Below are positions 1 through 7,321 of a DNA stretch of 7,978 nt, piece by piece. The notes beneath the pieces were generated by a model. That model had not been told where the DNA came from, made no database searches, and saw only the letters and a list, made by a program, of their open reading frames with translations. The stretch covers positions 624-8,601 of the forward strand of contig JALWCD010000149.1 of NCBI GenBank assembly GCA_027036915.1, in the 5' to 3' direction. The DNA is from Thermodesulfatator sp. (lineage in GTDB: Bacteria > Desulfobacterota > Thermodesulfobacteria > Thermodesulfobacteriales > Thermodesulfobacteriaceae). How positions within the stretch are numbered: the first letter of the stretch is position 1; every line of letters begins with the position of its first letter. Position numbers and translations under genes: made by a program.

Positions 1-1517
1 ACTTCAAAAAGGTCTACGTCAAGATGCTGCCCTTTGACAACAAGAGCGAGTTTCAGATCATCCTGAACCTTCCGGAGGGCACCCCTCTGGAGAAGACCCT
101 TCGGGTGAGCGAGGAGGTGGCCCAGGCCCTGCTGAAGGAACCCTATATCACCGACATGCAGCTTTACGTGGGCACGGCGGCCCCCTTCAACTTCAACGGT
201 CTCATCCGGCACTATTATCTCCGCCAGGGAGACCACGTGGCCGACATCCAGGTGAACCTGGTCCCCAAGCACGCGCGTGATCTCCAGAGTCACGACATCG
301 CCAAACGGGTGCGGCCCCTGGTCACGGCCGTGGCCCGGAAGTACGGAGCCCGGGTGACGGTGGCCGAGGTGCCTCCCGGGCCTCCGGTCCTCCAGTCCCT
401 GGTGCTCGAAATCTACGGCCCGGATTACGAGAAACAGATCGAGCTGGCCCGCCGGATCAGGGAGATCTTCGCCCGTACGCCCGGGGTGGTGGACGTGGAC
501 TGGTACATGACCGAACCCCAGACCGAATGGCGCCTGGTGGTGGACCGAAAGAAGGCCGCTTTGTCCGGCGTAACACCGCAACGGGTACTCGAGGTCCTGG
601 AGGTGGCCCTGCGCGGGAAGGTCCTGGGGCTCTTCCATGACCCCACCGCCCGGGAAGACGTCTTCATCCGCCTGCGGTTTCCCGAGGCCGAACGTTCTTC
701 CCTTCCCGATCTTTCCGAGATCAAGGTGCGGAATTCCGCGGGGAAGCTGGTACCCCTTTCCGAAGTCGCCCGCTGGGAGAAGGGCGTGGTGCCCCATCCC
801 ATCTACCACAAGAATCTCCATCCGGTGGTCTACGTGGTGGGGGACCTGGCCGGAAAGGAGGAGGCCCCGATTTACGGCATCCTGAAGATCAACCGGGCCC
901 TGAAGGAACTGCGGGCCCCGGACGGAAGTCCGCTCAAGATCTATTACACCCACCTGCCCTTCTCTAGCCGGGAGTGGGCCGTCAAGTGGGACGGCGAGTG
1001 GCAGGTAACCTACGAGGTCTTCCGCGATCTGGGGCTGGCCTTCGGAGCCTGCCTGATCCTGATCTATTTCCTGGTGGTGGCCTGGTTTAAGTCCTACACC
1101 GTGCCGCTGGTCATCCTGGCGCCCATTCCCCTTTCCCTCATCGGGATCATCCCGGCGCACGCCCTCATGGGGGCCTTCTTCACCGCCACCTCCATGATCG
1201 GGTTCATCGCCGGGGCCGGAATCGTGGTCCGCAATTCCATCATCCTGGCGGACTTCATTGAGCTGCGTCTGCGCGAGGGCTACCCCCTTGAGGAGGCCGT
1301 GATCGACGCCGGGGCCATCCGTTTCCGGCCCATGCTCCTTACGGCCGCGGCGGTGGTGGTGGGAAGCTTCGTCATCCTGTTCGACCCCATCTTCAACGGT
1401 CTGGCCCTCTCCCTCATGGCCGGAGAGGTGGCTTCCACCCTCTTCTCCCGGATGGTGGTCCCCATCCTTTATTACCTGGATCACCGGATCAAGAAGGAAC
1501 GCCGCCTGGTCCTTTAA
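1..1517 (+). CDS. RND-family efflux permease, C-terminal part (5' end outside window)
   Basis: Inner-membrane proton-driven RND exporter (AcrB/CusA superfamily). The frame is open from position 3, giving FKKVYVK before the first in-window Met at 24. That Met is therefore internal, and roughly half of a normal ~1000-residue protein is present. Numbering from this Met, residues 1-330 are the second periplasmic porter/docking region, beginning with the family-typical [11 protein letters not shown] and PEGTPLE and including PPGPPV near 117. Five hydrophobic segments follow (about 335-355, 358-380, 385-411, 434-454, 460-485), matching TM8-TM12. The [13 protein letters not shown] stretch (399-411) and RFRPMLLTA (433-441) are conserved RND motifs. 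The end at [12 protein letters not shown] is a normal RND C-terminus, so the 3' end is intact. Substrate (drug, lipid or metal) cannot be told because the N-terminal half is missing. The membrane-fusion partner is presumably upstream. No terminator follows; ccsA starts 58 nt later. Confidence 0.93.
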   Translation, partial: FKKVYVKMLPFDNKSEFQIILNLPEGTPLEKTLRVSEEVAQALLKEPYITDMQLYVGTAAPFNFNGLIRHYYLRQGDHVADIQVNLVPKHARDLQSHDIAKRVRPLVTAVARKYGARVTVAEVPPGPPVLQSLVLEIYGPDYEKQIELARRIREIFARTPGVVDVDWYMTEPQTEWRLVVDRKKAALSGVTPQRVLEVLEVALRGKVLGLFHDPTAREDVFIRLRFPEAERSSLPDLSEIKVRNSAGKLVPLSEVARWEKGVVPHPIYHKNLHPVVYVVGDLAGKEEAPIYGILKINRALKELRAPDGSPLKIYYTHLPFSSREWAVKWDGEWQVTYEVFRDLGLAFGACLILIYFLVVAWFKSYTVPLVILAPIPLSLIGIIPAHALMGAFFTATSMIGFIAGAGIVVRNSIILADFIELRLREGYPLEEAVIDAGAIRFRPMLLTAAAVVVGSFVILFDPIFNGLALSLMAGEVASTLFSRMVVPILYYLDHRIKKERRLVL

Positions 1518-1575
1518 GGGCTTGAATTCCGGGGGGCCGGGGGCTAACCTAGGGTAAAATACGGGGGCTTACGGG

Positions 1576-2406
1576 ATGCCCGAGGTTTTCTTTTTCAAGC
1601 TCACGTTGTTGCTTTACGCCGTGGCTACGGTGGGTTTCTTTATCTACTTTTACACCCTTCGCCCGGAGGCCCTGAAAGGGGCCCGGTGGGTCTTCCTTTC
1701 GGGGTTTGGCACCCACACCCTGAGCCTTCTTCTGCGGCTCAAGACCCTCAAGGCCCCGCCCGTAACCTCCTTCCACGAGGCCACCTCCTTCCTCGCCTGG
1801 GCGGTGGTGGGGGTGTATTTCTTTCTCTCCTATCGCGGACCAAAGGTCTACACCCTGGGCACCTTCCTGGCCCCGTTGGTGCTCTTCCTCATGATCATTT
1901 CGGCCATCTCCCCGGCGACCATCCTGCCCCTGCCACCGGCCCTCCGCAGTTTCTGGCTCCCGATCCATGCCATCCTCTCCCTGGTCTCATATGCCTTCTT
2001 CCTGGTGGCCGCGGTGGCCGGACTCATGTATCTCGTTCAGGAAAGGCAAGTTAAAAAGAAGACCCTGGGCGGAATCTTCCGCCGCCTGCCTCCCCTTGAA
2101 TCCCTGGACCGTCTGAACGAACTCTGTCTCAAGTACGGTTTTCCCCTTCTCACCCTGGGGATCATCACCGGGGCCCTCTGGGCGGAGGAGGCCTGGGGCT
2201 CTTACTGGAGCTGGGATCCCAAGGAAACCTGGTCCCTGATCCTCTGGTTCATCTATGCCGCGCTACTACACGAGCGCCTGATCGTGGGCTGGAGAGGGCG
2301 ACGGGCGGCCCTCATGGCCCTCCTGGGCTTCGTGGTCTGGATCATCAGCTTTTTTATGGTAAATCTCTTCCTGTCCGGGTTGCACACCTATGGAAAATGG
2401 ACTTAG
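1576..2406 (+). CDS. ccsA: CcsA/CcsB (HemX-like) cytochrome c assembly membrane protein
   Basis: Polytopic inner-membrane protein of System II cytochrome c biogenesis. In this family it carries haem across the membrane and presents it to apocytochrome c together with ResB/Ccs1, which is not in the window. At 276 aa it has about eight hydrophobic helices. The WWD domain is clear at residues 207-219 (WGSYWSWDPKETW). Candidate haem-ligand histidines sit where the family expects them: H67 in SFHEATSFLAW, H131 in WLPIHAILSLVSY and H270 in SGLHTYG. The length is also that of HemX proteins found next to hemA in Firmicutes, so 'HemX' is an alternative name. The intact WWD motif and histidines favour a haem-handling role. 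The ATG at 1576 has only a weak G-rich Shine-Dalgarno (1563-1567). The 3' end overlaps hemA by 17 nt, so the two are almost certainly co-transcribed. Confidence 0.92.
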   Translation: MPEVFFFKLTLLLYAVATVGFFIYFYTLRPEALKGARWVFLSGFGTHTLSLLLRLKTLKAPPVTSFHEATSFLAWAVVGVYFFLSYRGPKVYTLGTFLAPLVLFLMIISAISPATILPLPPALRSFWLPIHAILSLVSYAFFLVAAVAGLMYLVQERQVKKKTLGGIFRRLPPLESLDRLNELCLKYGFPLLTLGIITGALWAEEAWGSYWSWDPKETWSLILWFIYAALLHERLIVGWRGRRAALMALLGFVVWIISFFMVNLFLSGLHTYGKWT

Positions 2407-3733
2407 AGAAAAACTGCTTCTTCTGGGGCTCAACCATCGCACCGCGCCGGTGGAGGTGCGGGAAAAGTTCGCCCTGGAGAAGAAGGACCGGCACCCCCTG
2501 GAACTCCTGAAAAACGAGGTTCCGCAGGCCAACGAGGCCTATTTCCTTTCCACCTGTAACCGGGTGGAATTCCTGCTGGTTACGACGGCCCCGGAAGAGA
2601 CCTTAAGTCGGCTAAAAGGGCTCCTTTCCCGGGAGACCGGGCTGCCCCGGGAGGCCTTCGAGCCCCATCTCTACCTCCTGCGGGATCTTGAGGCTGTAAG
2701 GCACATCTTCCGGGTGGCCTCCGGGCTCGACTCTCTGGTTCTGGGGGAACCGCAGATCCTGGGCCAGGTCAAGGAAGCTTATCGTGAGGCCGTGGAACAC
2801 CGCACCACCGGCCCCATCCTGAATCGGCTTTTACACCGGACCTTCTCCGTGGCCAAAAGGGTGCGCACCGAGACCGGCATCGGTTCCTACGCCGTCTCGG
2901 TGAGTTACGCCGCGGTGGAGCTGGCCAAGAAGATCTTCGGCTCCCTGAAGGGCAAAGTGGCTCTTCTGGTGGGGGCCGGAGAGATGGCCGAACTTGCGGC
3001 CCAGCATCTCCTGGCCGCCGGGGTGGAAAGGATGCTCGTGGCCAACCGAACCCTCTCCCGGGCCATCGAACTGGCCGAGCGCTTCCGCGGGGAGGCCTAT
3101 GGCCTGGAGGAGCTTTCGGAGTGTCTGCTCAGGACCGACATCGTGATCTCCTCCACCGGGGCCCCGGGATACGTCATCACCCGGGAGATGGTGAAACCCC
3201 TTCTGCGCAAGCGTCGTCTTCGGCCCCTCTTTTTCATAGACATCGCCGTGCCCCGGGACGTGGAGCCCGCAGTTAACGAACTGGAAAACGTCTACGTCTT
3301 CGACATCGACGACCTCAAACAGGTGGTGGAGGAGAACCTGGACCGACGGCGGCGGGAGGCCCTGCGGGCCGAAAGGATCATCGAGGAGGAGGTCCTCAAG
3401 TTCGAAAGATGGCTTCGGGAGCTTGCGGTTTATCCCACCATCAAGGCCCTGCGCGCCCGGGCCGAAGCCATCCGTCAGCGCGAGCTGGCCCGTACCCTGC
3501 CCCGTCTGCGCGATCTCTCCCCCGAGGAAAGGGAGGCCCTGGAACTCATGACCGAGGCCATCGTGCAAAAACTCCTCCACGCCCCCATTGCCTACCTCAA
3601 GATGGGATATCATCGTCTGGGTCGGGAGGCCATCACCACCGTAAGACGGGTCTTCGACCTGGATGAAGACCTGAAAGAACTCTCGGAGGAACGGCCTCCC
3701 GCCCTGCCGGAGACGGTCCGGAAGGAGGTTTAG
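2390..3733 (+). CDS. hemA: Glutamyl-tRNA reductase
   Basis: Cytosolic NADPH-dependent enzyme that reduces glutamyl-tRNA(Glu) to glutamate-1-semialdehyde, the first committed step of C5-pathway tetrapyrrole synthesis. At 447 aa it is full length. The N-terminal catalytic domain has [15 protein letters not shown] (13-27) and STCNRVE (54-60), with C56 the thioester-forming nucleophile. [21 protein letters not shown] (110-130) is the family signature. A Rossmann NADPH domain follows, with [16 protein letters not shown] (192-207), VANRTLSRA (217-225) and SSTGAP (254-259), then the [11 protein letters not shown] segment (283-293). The long spinal helix and dimerisation domain make up the C-terminus (about 305-430). 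The ATG at 2390 lies inside the end of ccsA and has no Shine-Dalgarno of its own, so translation is probably coupled to ccsA. hemC and hemD, often next in such operons, are absent. Instead the stop codon (3731-3733) overlaps that of convergent ssb. Confidence 0.98.
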   Translation: MENGLREKLLLLGLNHRTAPVEVREKFALEKKDRHPLELLKNEVPQANEAYFLSTCNRVEFLLVTTAPEETLSRLKGLLSRETGLPREAFEPHLYLLRDLEAVRHIFRVASGLDSLVLGEPQILGQVKEAYREAVEHRTTGPILNRLLHRTFSVAKRVRTETGIGSYAVSVSYAAVELAKKIFGSLKGKVALLVGAGEMAELAAQHLLAAGVERMLVANRTLSRAIELAERFRGEAYGLEELSECLLRTDIVISSTGAPGYVITREMVKPLLRKRRLRPLFFIDIAVPRDVEPAVNELENVYVFDIDDLKQVVEENLDRRRREALRAERIIEEEVLKFERWLRELAVYPTIKALRARAEAIRQRELARTLPRLRDLSPEEREALELMTEAIVQKLLHAPIAYLKMGYHRLGREAITTVRRVFDLDEDLKELSEERPPALPETVRKEV

Positions 3734-4152
3734 AAAGGCAGGTCGTCGTCCGGAGGGGGTTCCGGCACGGAGTCCTGGCGGCTTTCACCATACGGCCCGA
3801 GGGAAGAGCTTCCGCTTTCGACTTCCCGGCGGCCGTCCAGCATGCGCATGTCGCTGGCCACGATCTCGGTGATGTAACGCCGCTGCCCCTCGCGATCCTC
3901 GAAGGAACGCGTGCGCAGGCGCCCCTCGATGTAGACCTGGCGCCCCTTGGAGAGATATTCCCCGCAGATCTCGGCCAGACGCCCGAAGGCCACGATCCGG
4001 TGCCATTCGGTGTGTTCCTGACGTTCCCCGTTTTTCATCCAGACCTCATTGGTGGCGATGCGGAAGGTGGCCACGGGCTGGCCCTCGGCGGTGTAGCGGA
4101 TCTCAGGATCGGCCCCCAGGCGACCAACCAGGATGACCTTGTTTACACTCAT
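3730..4152 (-). CDS. ssb: Single-stranded DNA-binding protein
   Basis: Coats single-stranded DNA during replication, recombination and repair, and recruits partner enzymes through its C-terminal tip. The 140-aa product starts [20 protein letters not shown], the canonical bacterial Ssb opening. An OB fold spans about residues 4-106, with aromatic residues at W38, W50, F56, Y66 and Y73. A short Gly/Ser/Pro-rich linker (about 108-133) ends in the acidic partner-binding tip DDDLPF (135-140), so the gene is complete. I chose the ATG at 4150-4152 because it matches the family N-terminus and has a GGAGGG Shine-Dalgarno (4159-4164) six bases upstream. The frame stays open to 4449, but that extension runs antiparallel-in-frame through yjbQ and is not Ssb-like. 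The gene begins 2 nt after the yjbQ stop, with its ribosome binding site inside the last yjbQ codons, so it is second in that operon. Confidence 0.97.
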   Translation of the reverse strand: MSVNKVILVGRLGADPEIRYTAEGQPVATFRIATNEVWMKNGERQEHTEWHRIVAFGRLAEICGEYLSKGRQVYIEGRLRTRSFEDREGQRRYITEIVASDMRMLDGRREVESGSSSLGPYGESRQDSVPEPPPDDDLPF

Positions 4153-4154
4153 CT

Positions 4155-4544
4155 TTAACCCTCCAGGACCTTGAGATAGACCTTGCGGGTGCGGGGCCCG
4201 TCGTACTCCGCAAAGAAGATGCGCTGCCAGGTGCCGAGCACCGGACGTCCGTCCTCCACCAGAAGGGAGAGACAGGGCCCGGTAAGGCTGGCCTTGACGT
4301 GGGCCGGAGAGTTGCCCTCCAGATGCCGATAAGCGTAATCGTAAGGGGCCAGACGCTCGTACACCCGGAGGATGTCCTCGGCCACCGCCGGATCCGCCCC
4401 CTCGTTGATGACCAGCCCGGCCGTGGTGTGAGGCACGTAGAGGAAACAAACCCCGCTCCTGACCCCCTTGAGCCGGCGGGCGACCTCCTCGGTAATGTCA
4501 ATGAACTGGGCCCGGGCGGTGCTCTTTACGGTAATGACCTCCAT
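4155..4544 (-). CDS. yjbQ: YjbQ/UPF0047 family protein (possible secondary thiamine-phosphate synthase)
   Basis: Small cytosolic protein of the YjbQ (UPF0047, COG0432) family, 129 aa, the usual length. Conserved motifs are [18 protein letters not shown] (37-54) and [17 protein letters not shown] (73-89), followed by [24 protein letters not shown] (about 95-118). The histidines H39, H74 and H82 and the acidic residues E48 and D51 are the conserved putative metal/active-site positions. In E. coli the family has been linked to weak thiamine-phosphate synthase activity able to rescue thiE loss; its true role is unsettled, so the enzyme name is tentative. The start at 4542-4544 is supported by AGGAGG (4550-4555) five bases upstream and by the family N-terminus. 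The open frame upstream to 4835 is on the antisense of the CBS gene and is rejected. First gene of a two-gene operon with ssb, behind the promoter at 4573-4600. Confidence 0.94.
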   Translation of the reverse strand: MEVITVKSTARAQFIDITEEVARRLKGVRSGVCFLYVPHTTAGLVINEGADPAVAEDILRVYERLAPYDYAYRHLEGNSPAHVKASLTGPCLSLLVEDGRPVLGTWQRIFFAEYDGPRTRKVYLKVLEG

Positions 4545-4572
4545 CTCGCCCTCCTCTCCGGGGATCAATAAA

Positions 4573-4600
4573 ACTATATCCCCTCCCCTTCGGTTGTCAA
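4573..4600 (-). promoter_or_regulatory. sigma70-type promoter for yjbQ-ssb
   Basis: On the minus strand a perfect -35 TTGACA (4595-4600) is followed after 16 nt by TATAGT (4573-4578), five of six matches to TATAAT. Predicted transcription start is near 4566, giving a leader of about 20 nt that holds the yjbQ Shine-Dalgarno. The region is locally AT-rich against a GC-rich background. Position and strength fit; the start site itself is not shown. Confidence 0.75.
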
Positions 4601-4622
4601 AGAAATTTTTAAAGGGCATAAT
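4594..4622 (+). promoter_or_regulatory. sigma70-type promoter for the CBS-ACT gene
   Basis: On the plus strand TTGTCA (4594-4599; 5/6 to TTGACA), a 17-nt spacer and CATAAT (4617-4622; 5/6 to TATAAT) form a good promoter. Predicted start is near 4629, leaving a leader of about 25 nt with the GGAGG at 4642-4646. Its -35 box is the same DNA, offset by one base, as the -35 box of the opposing yjbQ promoter. Confidence 0.7.
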
Positions 4623-4641
4623 GGGCCTAAAGACCAAGTTC

Positions 4642-4646
4642 GGAGG
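4642..4646 (+). promoter_or_regulatory. Ribosome binding site deciding the CBS-ACT start
   Basis: GGAGG with a 7-nt spacer to the ATG at 4654. It selects this start over the in-frame ATG at 4621 and over the longer open frame. Confidence 0.8.
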
Positions 4647-4653
4647 TTGGCCC

Positions 4654-5379
4654 ATGTTAGTCAAGGATTGGATGACCGAAGAGGTGATCGTTCTAGACGA
4701 AAACGCCTCCATCATGAAGGCCTCCCAGATCATGAAAGAAAACAACATCCGGCGTATTCCGGTGGTAAGGGCCGGCAAACTGGTGGGTATCGTCAGCGAC
4801 CGCGATATCAAGGAGGCCACGCCTTCCAAGGCCACGGCTCTGGACGTGCACGAGCTCTATTACCTCCTCTCGGAGGTCCGGGTGAAGGACATCATGACGC
4901 CCGACCCCATCACCGTGAGGCCCGAGGACACCGTGGAGTACGCCGCGGTTCTCATGCTCGAGAATCGCATCTCCGGGCTTCCGGTGGTGGACGATGAAGG
5001 ACGGGTGGTGGGCATCATTACCCAGACGGATGTCTTCAAACTTTTCGTGAACATCACCGGTATTTATTACGGTCCCATCCAGATAGGACTTGAAATCGAA
5101 GATCCCTCCACCCTGGACGAGATCACCCGGATCGTGGTGGATCACGGGGCCCAGATCATAAGCATTCTTACCTATCGGGAAGAAATCGACAGTCCCCGGA
5201 GACAGGTTTTCGTGCGCATCAAGGATCTGCCGGGCGAAAAACTGGAGGCTCTTCTTAAAGCCTTCCAGGAACGCTATCAGGTGCGCTACTGGGCCCGGGA
5301 TGACGTAAGCGCTATCCGCTCGCGGGACATTAGCGCCACCAGAAAAGCCATTTTAGAGGAAAGCCTCGCCGAGGCCTGA
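4654..5379 (+). CDS. CBS-pair and ACT-like domain protein (AcuB-like)
   Basis: Cytosolic ligand-sensing protein of 241 aa with no catalytic domain. Two CBS motifs come first: CBS1 at about 4-56 (VKDWMTEEVIVLDENASI, then RRIPVVRAGKLVGIVSDRDI) and CBS2 at about 76-133 (VKDIMTPDPITVRPEDTV, then SGLPVVDDEGRVVGIITQTDV). Such pairs normally bind adenine nucleotides in the cleft between them. An ACT-like domain follows at about 142-213 (IQIGLEIEDPSTLDEITRIV and the beta segment RRQVFVRIKD). This order is typical of AcuB-like proteins in anaerobic bacteria. The regulated target is unknown. I chose the ATG at 4654 because GGAGG (4642-4646) is seven bases upstream and the CBS domain begins at once. An in-frame ATG at 4621 lies upstream of the predicted transcription start and lacks a ribosome binding site, and the open frame back to 4468 runs antisense through yjbQ. 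Monocistronic as far as visible. The 3' end overlaps the convergent PBP gene by 50 nt. Confidence 0.93.
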   Translation: MLVKDWMTEEVIVLDENASIMKASQIMKENNIRRIPVVRAGKLVGIVSDRDIKEATPSKATALDVHELYYLLSEVRVKDIMTPDPITVRPEDTVEYAAVLMLENRISGLPVVDDEGRVVGIITQTDVFKLFVNITGIYYGPIQIGLEIEDPSTLDEITRIVVDHGAQIISILTYREEIDSPRRQVFVRIKDLPGEKLEALLKAFQERYQVRYWARDDVSAIRSRDISATRKAILEESLAEA

Positions 5380-7321
5380 GGGGGGGAACCTCCCGGATCT
5401 CCGGCGCCCGGGCCTCGGGATAAGGGAGCCAGATCTCCTCCGGCTGGCCCAAAGGGTTGCGGTCCTTGAAGGGCACGAAGGTGATGCCCTCGGGGACGGG
5501 GAAATCCTGGCGGGCATGGGGGATGGCCTGCATAAGTTCAAGCCAGATAGGACAGGCCGCCCGGCCGCCGGTCTCTAGCCTTCCCAGTGATTTCGGGGTG
5601 TCGTAACCCACCCAGACGCCGCAGGTGTAGCGGGGGGTAAAGCCGATGAACCAGGCGTCCTGATAGAGGTCCGTGGTGCCGGTCTTGCCTCCGGCCGGAA
5701 CCCCCAGGGCCCGGGCGCATTTCCCGGTGCCCTCCCGGACCACCTCCCTGAGGAAAAAGGTCATCACGTAGGCCGTCTCCGGGGAAAGCACCCTCCTTTT
5801 CCGGGGACGGGCGCGATAGATCTCCCGGCCCTCGCGGTCGTAGATCGCGGCTACCAGATGGGGTTGAACCAGCTCGCCCTGATTGGGAAAAACGGTATAG
5901 GCCCGGGTGAGCTCCCAGGGTGAAACACCGATGGTTCCCAGAGCGATGGAAAGATTGCGGGGGAGTCGGGAGGAGATCCCCACCATTCGCAGGGTCTCTT
6001 CGACTTCCCCCAGGCCCAGGGCCCGGGCGATCTTCACGGCCACGGTGTTGCGGGAATCCACCAGGGCCGTGCGCAGGGAGATGATACCCAGATAGCGTTG
6101 ATCGAAGTTTCTCGGTCGCCAGAGGCTTTCCGGTCCCTCGCCCGGGAAGATCACGGGCTCGTCCATGACCAGGGAGTCCGGTCGCAGGAGGTCCTCCTCA
6201 AGGGCCCGGGCCCAGAGAAAGGGTTTGAGGGCCGAGCCCGGCTGCCGGCGGGCAAAAACCGCCCGGTTGAACTGACTCTCCCTGAAGTCTCGCCCCCCTA
6301 TAATGAGCCGGACCTCTCCGGTGGGATTTTCCAGACAGACGGCGGCCAGCTGAGGCTTTCCGCGGGCCCGATGCCGGCGGGGTATCTCCGAAAGTTTTTT
6401 CAGGATCCCGGGAAGGGCCCTTTCCAGCCAGGCCAGATCCAGGGTGGTGTATATCCGATAACCCCCGGTAAATAATCGCTCCCGACCGAGCATTCGCTCC
6501 AGGCGTCGCTGGACCACCTGAAGAAAATATCCGGCCCGGGGATCCGGCGAGAAGTCCATGGGGTTGAGCTTCAGGGGGGCTTTCCAGGCCTTTTGGGCCG
6601 TCTCCCAGGTGATGTACCCCTCCTCGGCCATGCGTTTGAGGACGTAGCGGCGGCGATTCAGGGCCGCCCGGGGGTTCCGGAGGGGGTTGTAGCGGCTGGG
6701 TGCCGGGGTAAGCCCGGCGATGAGGGCCGCTTCGGGAAGGGTTAGCTCCCAGACGTGTTTCCCGAAGTAGGTGAGGGCCGCGGCCTCCACCCCGTAAGCC
6801 CCGGCCCCGAGATAGATGTGGTTGAGATAGATGTTCAGGATCTCGTCCTTGGAAAGGGCCCTGTCGATCTGCCAGGCCAGGATGGCCTCCCGGATCTTGC
6901 GGGAGAGGGTCCTTTCCCGGGAAAGGAGAAGGGAACGGGCCACCTGCTGGGTGATGGTGCTTCCGCCCTGAACCACGCGCCCGGCCCGGATATCAGCAAT
7001 CAGGGCCCGAAGAATGCTCACGAAGTCTATACCTTTGTGTTCGTAGAAACGGGCGTCTTCGGCGGCCACGAAGGCCTGAATGAGATAGGGGGGCATCTTC
7101 TCCAGGGGCACCGGGAAACGCCTTTCCCGGTACCAGTAAGCCACCGGAGTGCCATGGCGGTCATAGACCGTGGTTACGGCCGGCGGACGGTAGTGTTTGA
7201 GGGTCGAGATGTCCGGGAGTTCCAGCCGAAGATAAAAATAAAGCCCCAGGAAGATGATACTCAGGGCTGCGACCGCCGCCGAAAGAAAGAGGACGGAAAG
7301 ATGATAATAGGAAAGCCTCAT
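5330..7321 (-). CDS. Class A penicillin-binding protein (PBP1A-type, transglycosylase/transpeptidase)
   Basis: Bifunctional peptidoglycan synthase anchored in the inner membrane and acting in the periplasm: it polymerises lipid II into glycan strands and cross-links them. The 663-aa protein has a short cytoplasmic tail and one TM anchor at about 9-31. The GT51 domain (about 60-235) carries EDARFYEHKG (catalytic E88), GGSTITQQ (119-126), RKIREAILAW (second acidic residue E145) and ILNIYLNHIYLGAGAYGVEAA (161-181). The transpeptidase domain (about 325-600) has SALK (363-366, nucleophile S363), SRN (423-425) and KTGT (546-549). All catalytic motifs are intact. It is shorter than E. coli PBP1A and has no obvious OB/ODD insertion. 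The transpeptidase domain carries cysteines C535, C568 and C590, which could form a disulphide; that is inference. The ATG overlaps the upstream ATPase stop as ATGA and has only a weak Shine-Dalgarno, so translation is probably coupled. mrcA/ponA or pbpC-like naming cannot be settled here. Confidence 0.96.
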   Translation of the reverse strand: MRLSYYHLSVLFLSAAVAALSIIFLGLYFYLRLELPDISTLKHYRPPAVTTVYDRHGTPVAYWYRERRFPVPLEKMPPYLIQAFVAAEDARFYEHKGIDFVSILRALIADIRAGRVVQGGSTITQQVARSLLLSRERTLSRKIREAILAWQIDRALSKDEILNIYLNHIYLGAGAYGVEAAALTYFGKHVWELTLPEAALIAGLTPAPSRYNPLRNPRAALNRRRYVLKRMAEEGYITWETAQKAWKAPLKLNPMDFSPDPRAGYFLQVVQRRLERMLGRERLFTGGYRIYTTLDLAWLERALPGILKKLSEIPRRHRARGKPQLAAVCLENPTGEVRLIIGGRDFRESQFNRAVFARRQPGSALKPFLWARALEEDLLRPDSLVMDEPVIFPGEGPESLWRPRNFDQRYLGIISLRTALVDSRNTVAVKIARALGLGEVEETLRMVGISSRLPRNLSIALGTIGVSPWELTRAYTVFPNQGELVQPHLVAAIYDREGREIYRARPRKRRVLSPETAYVMTFFLREVVREGTGKCARALGVPAGGKTGTTDLYQDAWFIGFTPRYTCGVWVGYDTPKSLGRLETGGRAACPIWLELMQAIPHARQDFPVPEGITFVPFKDRNPLGQPEEIWLPYPEARAPEIREVPPLRPRRGFPLKWLFWWR

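Noticed and set aside
1522..1560. Possible promoter before ccsA (TTGAAT ... TAAAAT)
   Set aside because: The hexamers are 27 nt apart, too far for a sigma70 promoter, and nothing -35-like sits at 16-18 nt. ccsA may be read through from the RND gene.
1518..1575. GC-rich tract after the RND gene as a terminator
   Set aside because: G-runs without a matching C-rich arm or a U-tract; no stable hairpin found.
2831..3613. 260-codon open frame on the minus strand inside hemA
   Set aside because: Antisense shadow of a certain gene in GC-rich DNA. Its translation is Gly/His/Pro-rich low-complexity, with no recognisable family and no ribosome binding site.
4153..4449. N-terminal extension of ssb through yjbQ
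   Set aside because: Ssb starts at the canonical [13 protein letters not shown] with its own ribosome binding site. The extension is yjbQ read in another frame.
4468..4653. Longer start for the CBS-ACT protein
   Set aside because: It is antisense to yjbQ, upstream of the predicted transcript start, and lacks a ribosome binding site. The 4654 start has GGAGG.
4545..4835. N-terminal extension of yjbQ into the CBS gene
   Set aside because: The family N-terminus and a strong AGGAGG fix the start at 4544. The extension is antisense to the CBS gene and lies upstream of the predicted promoter.
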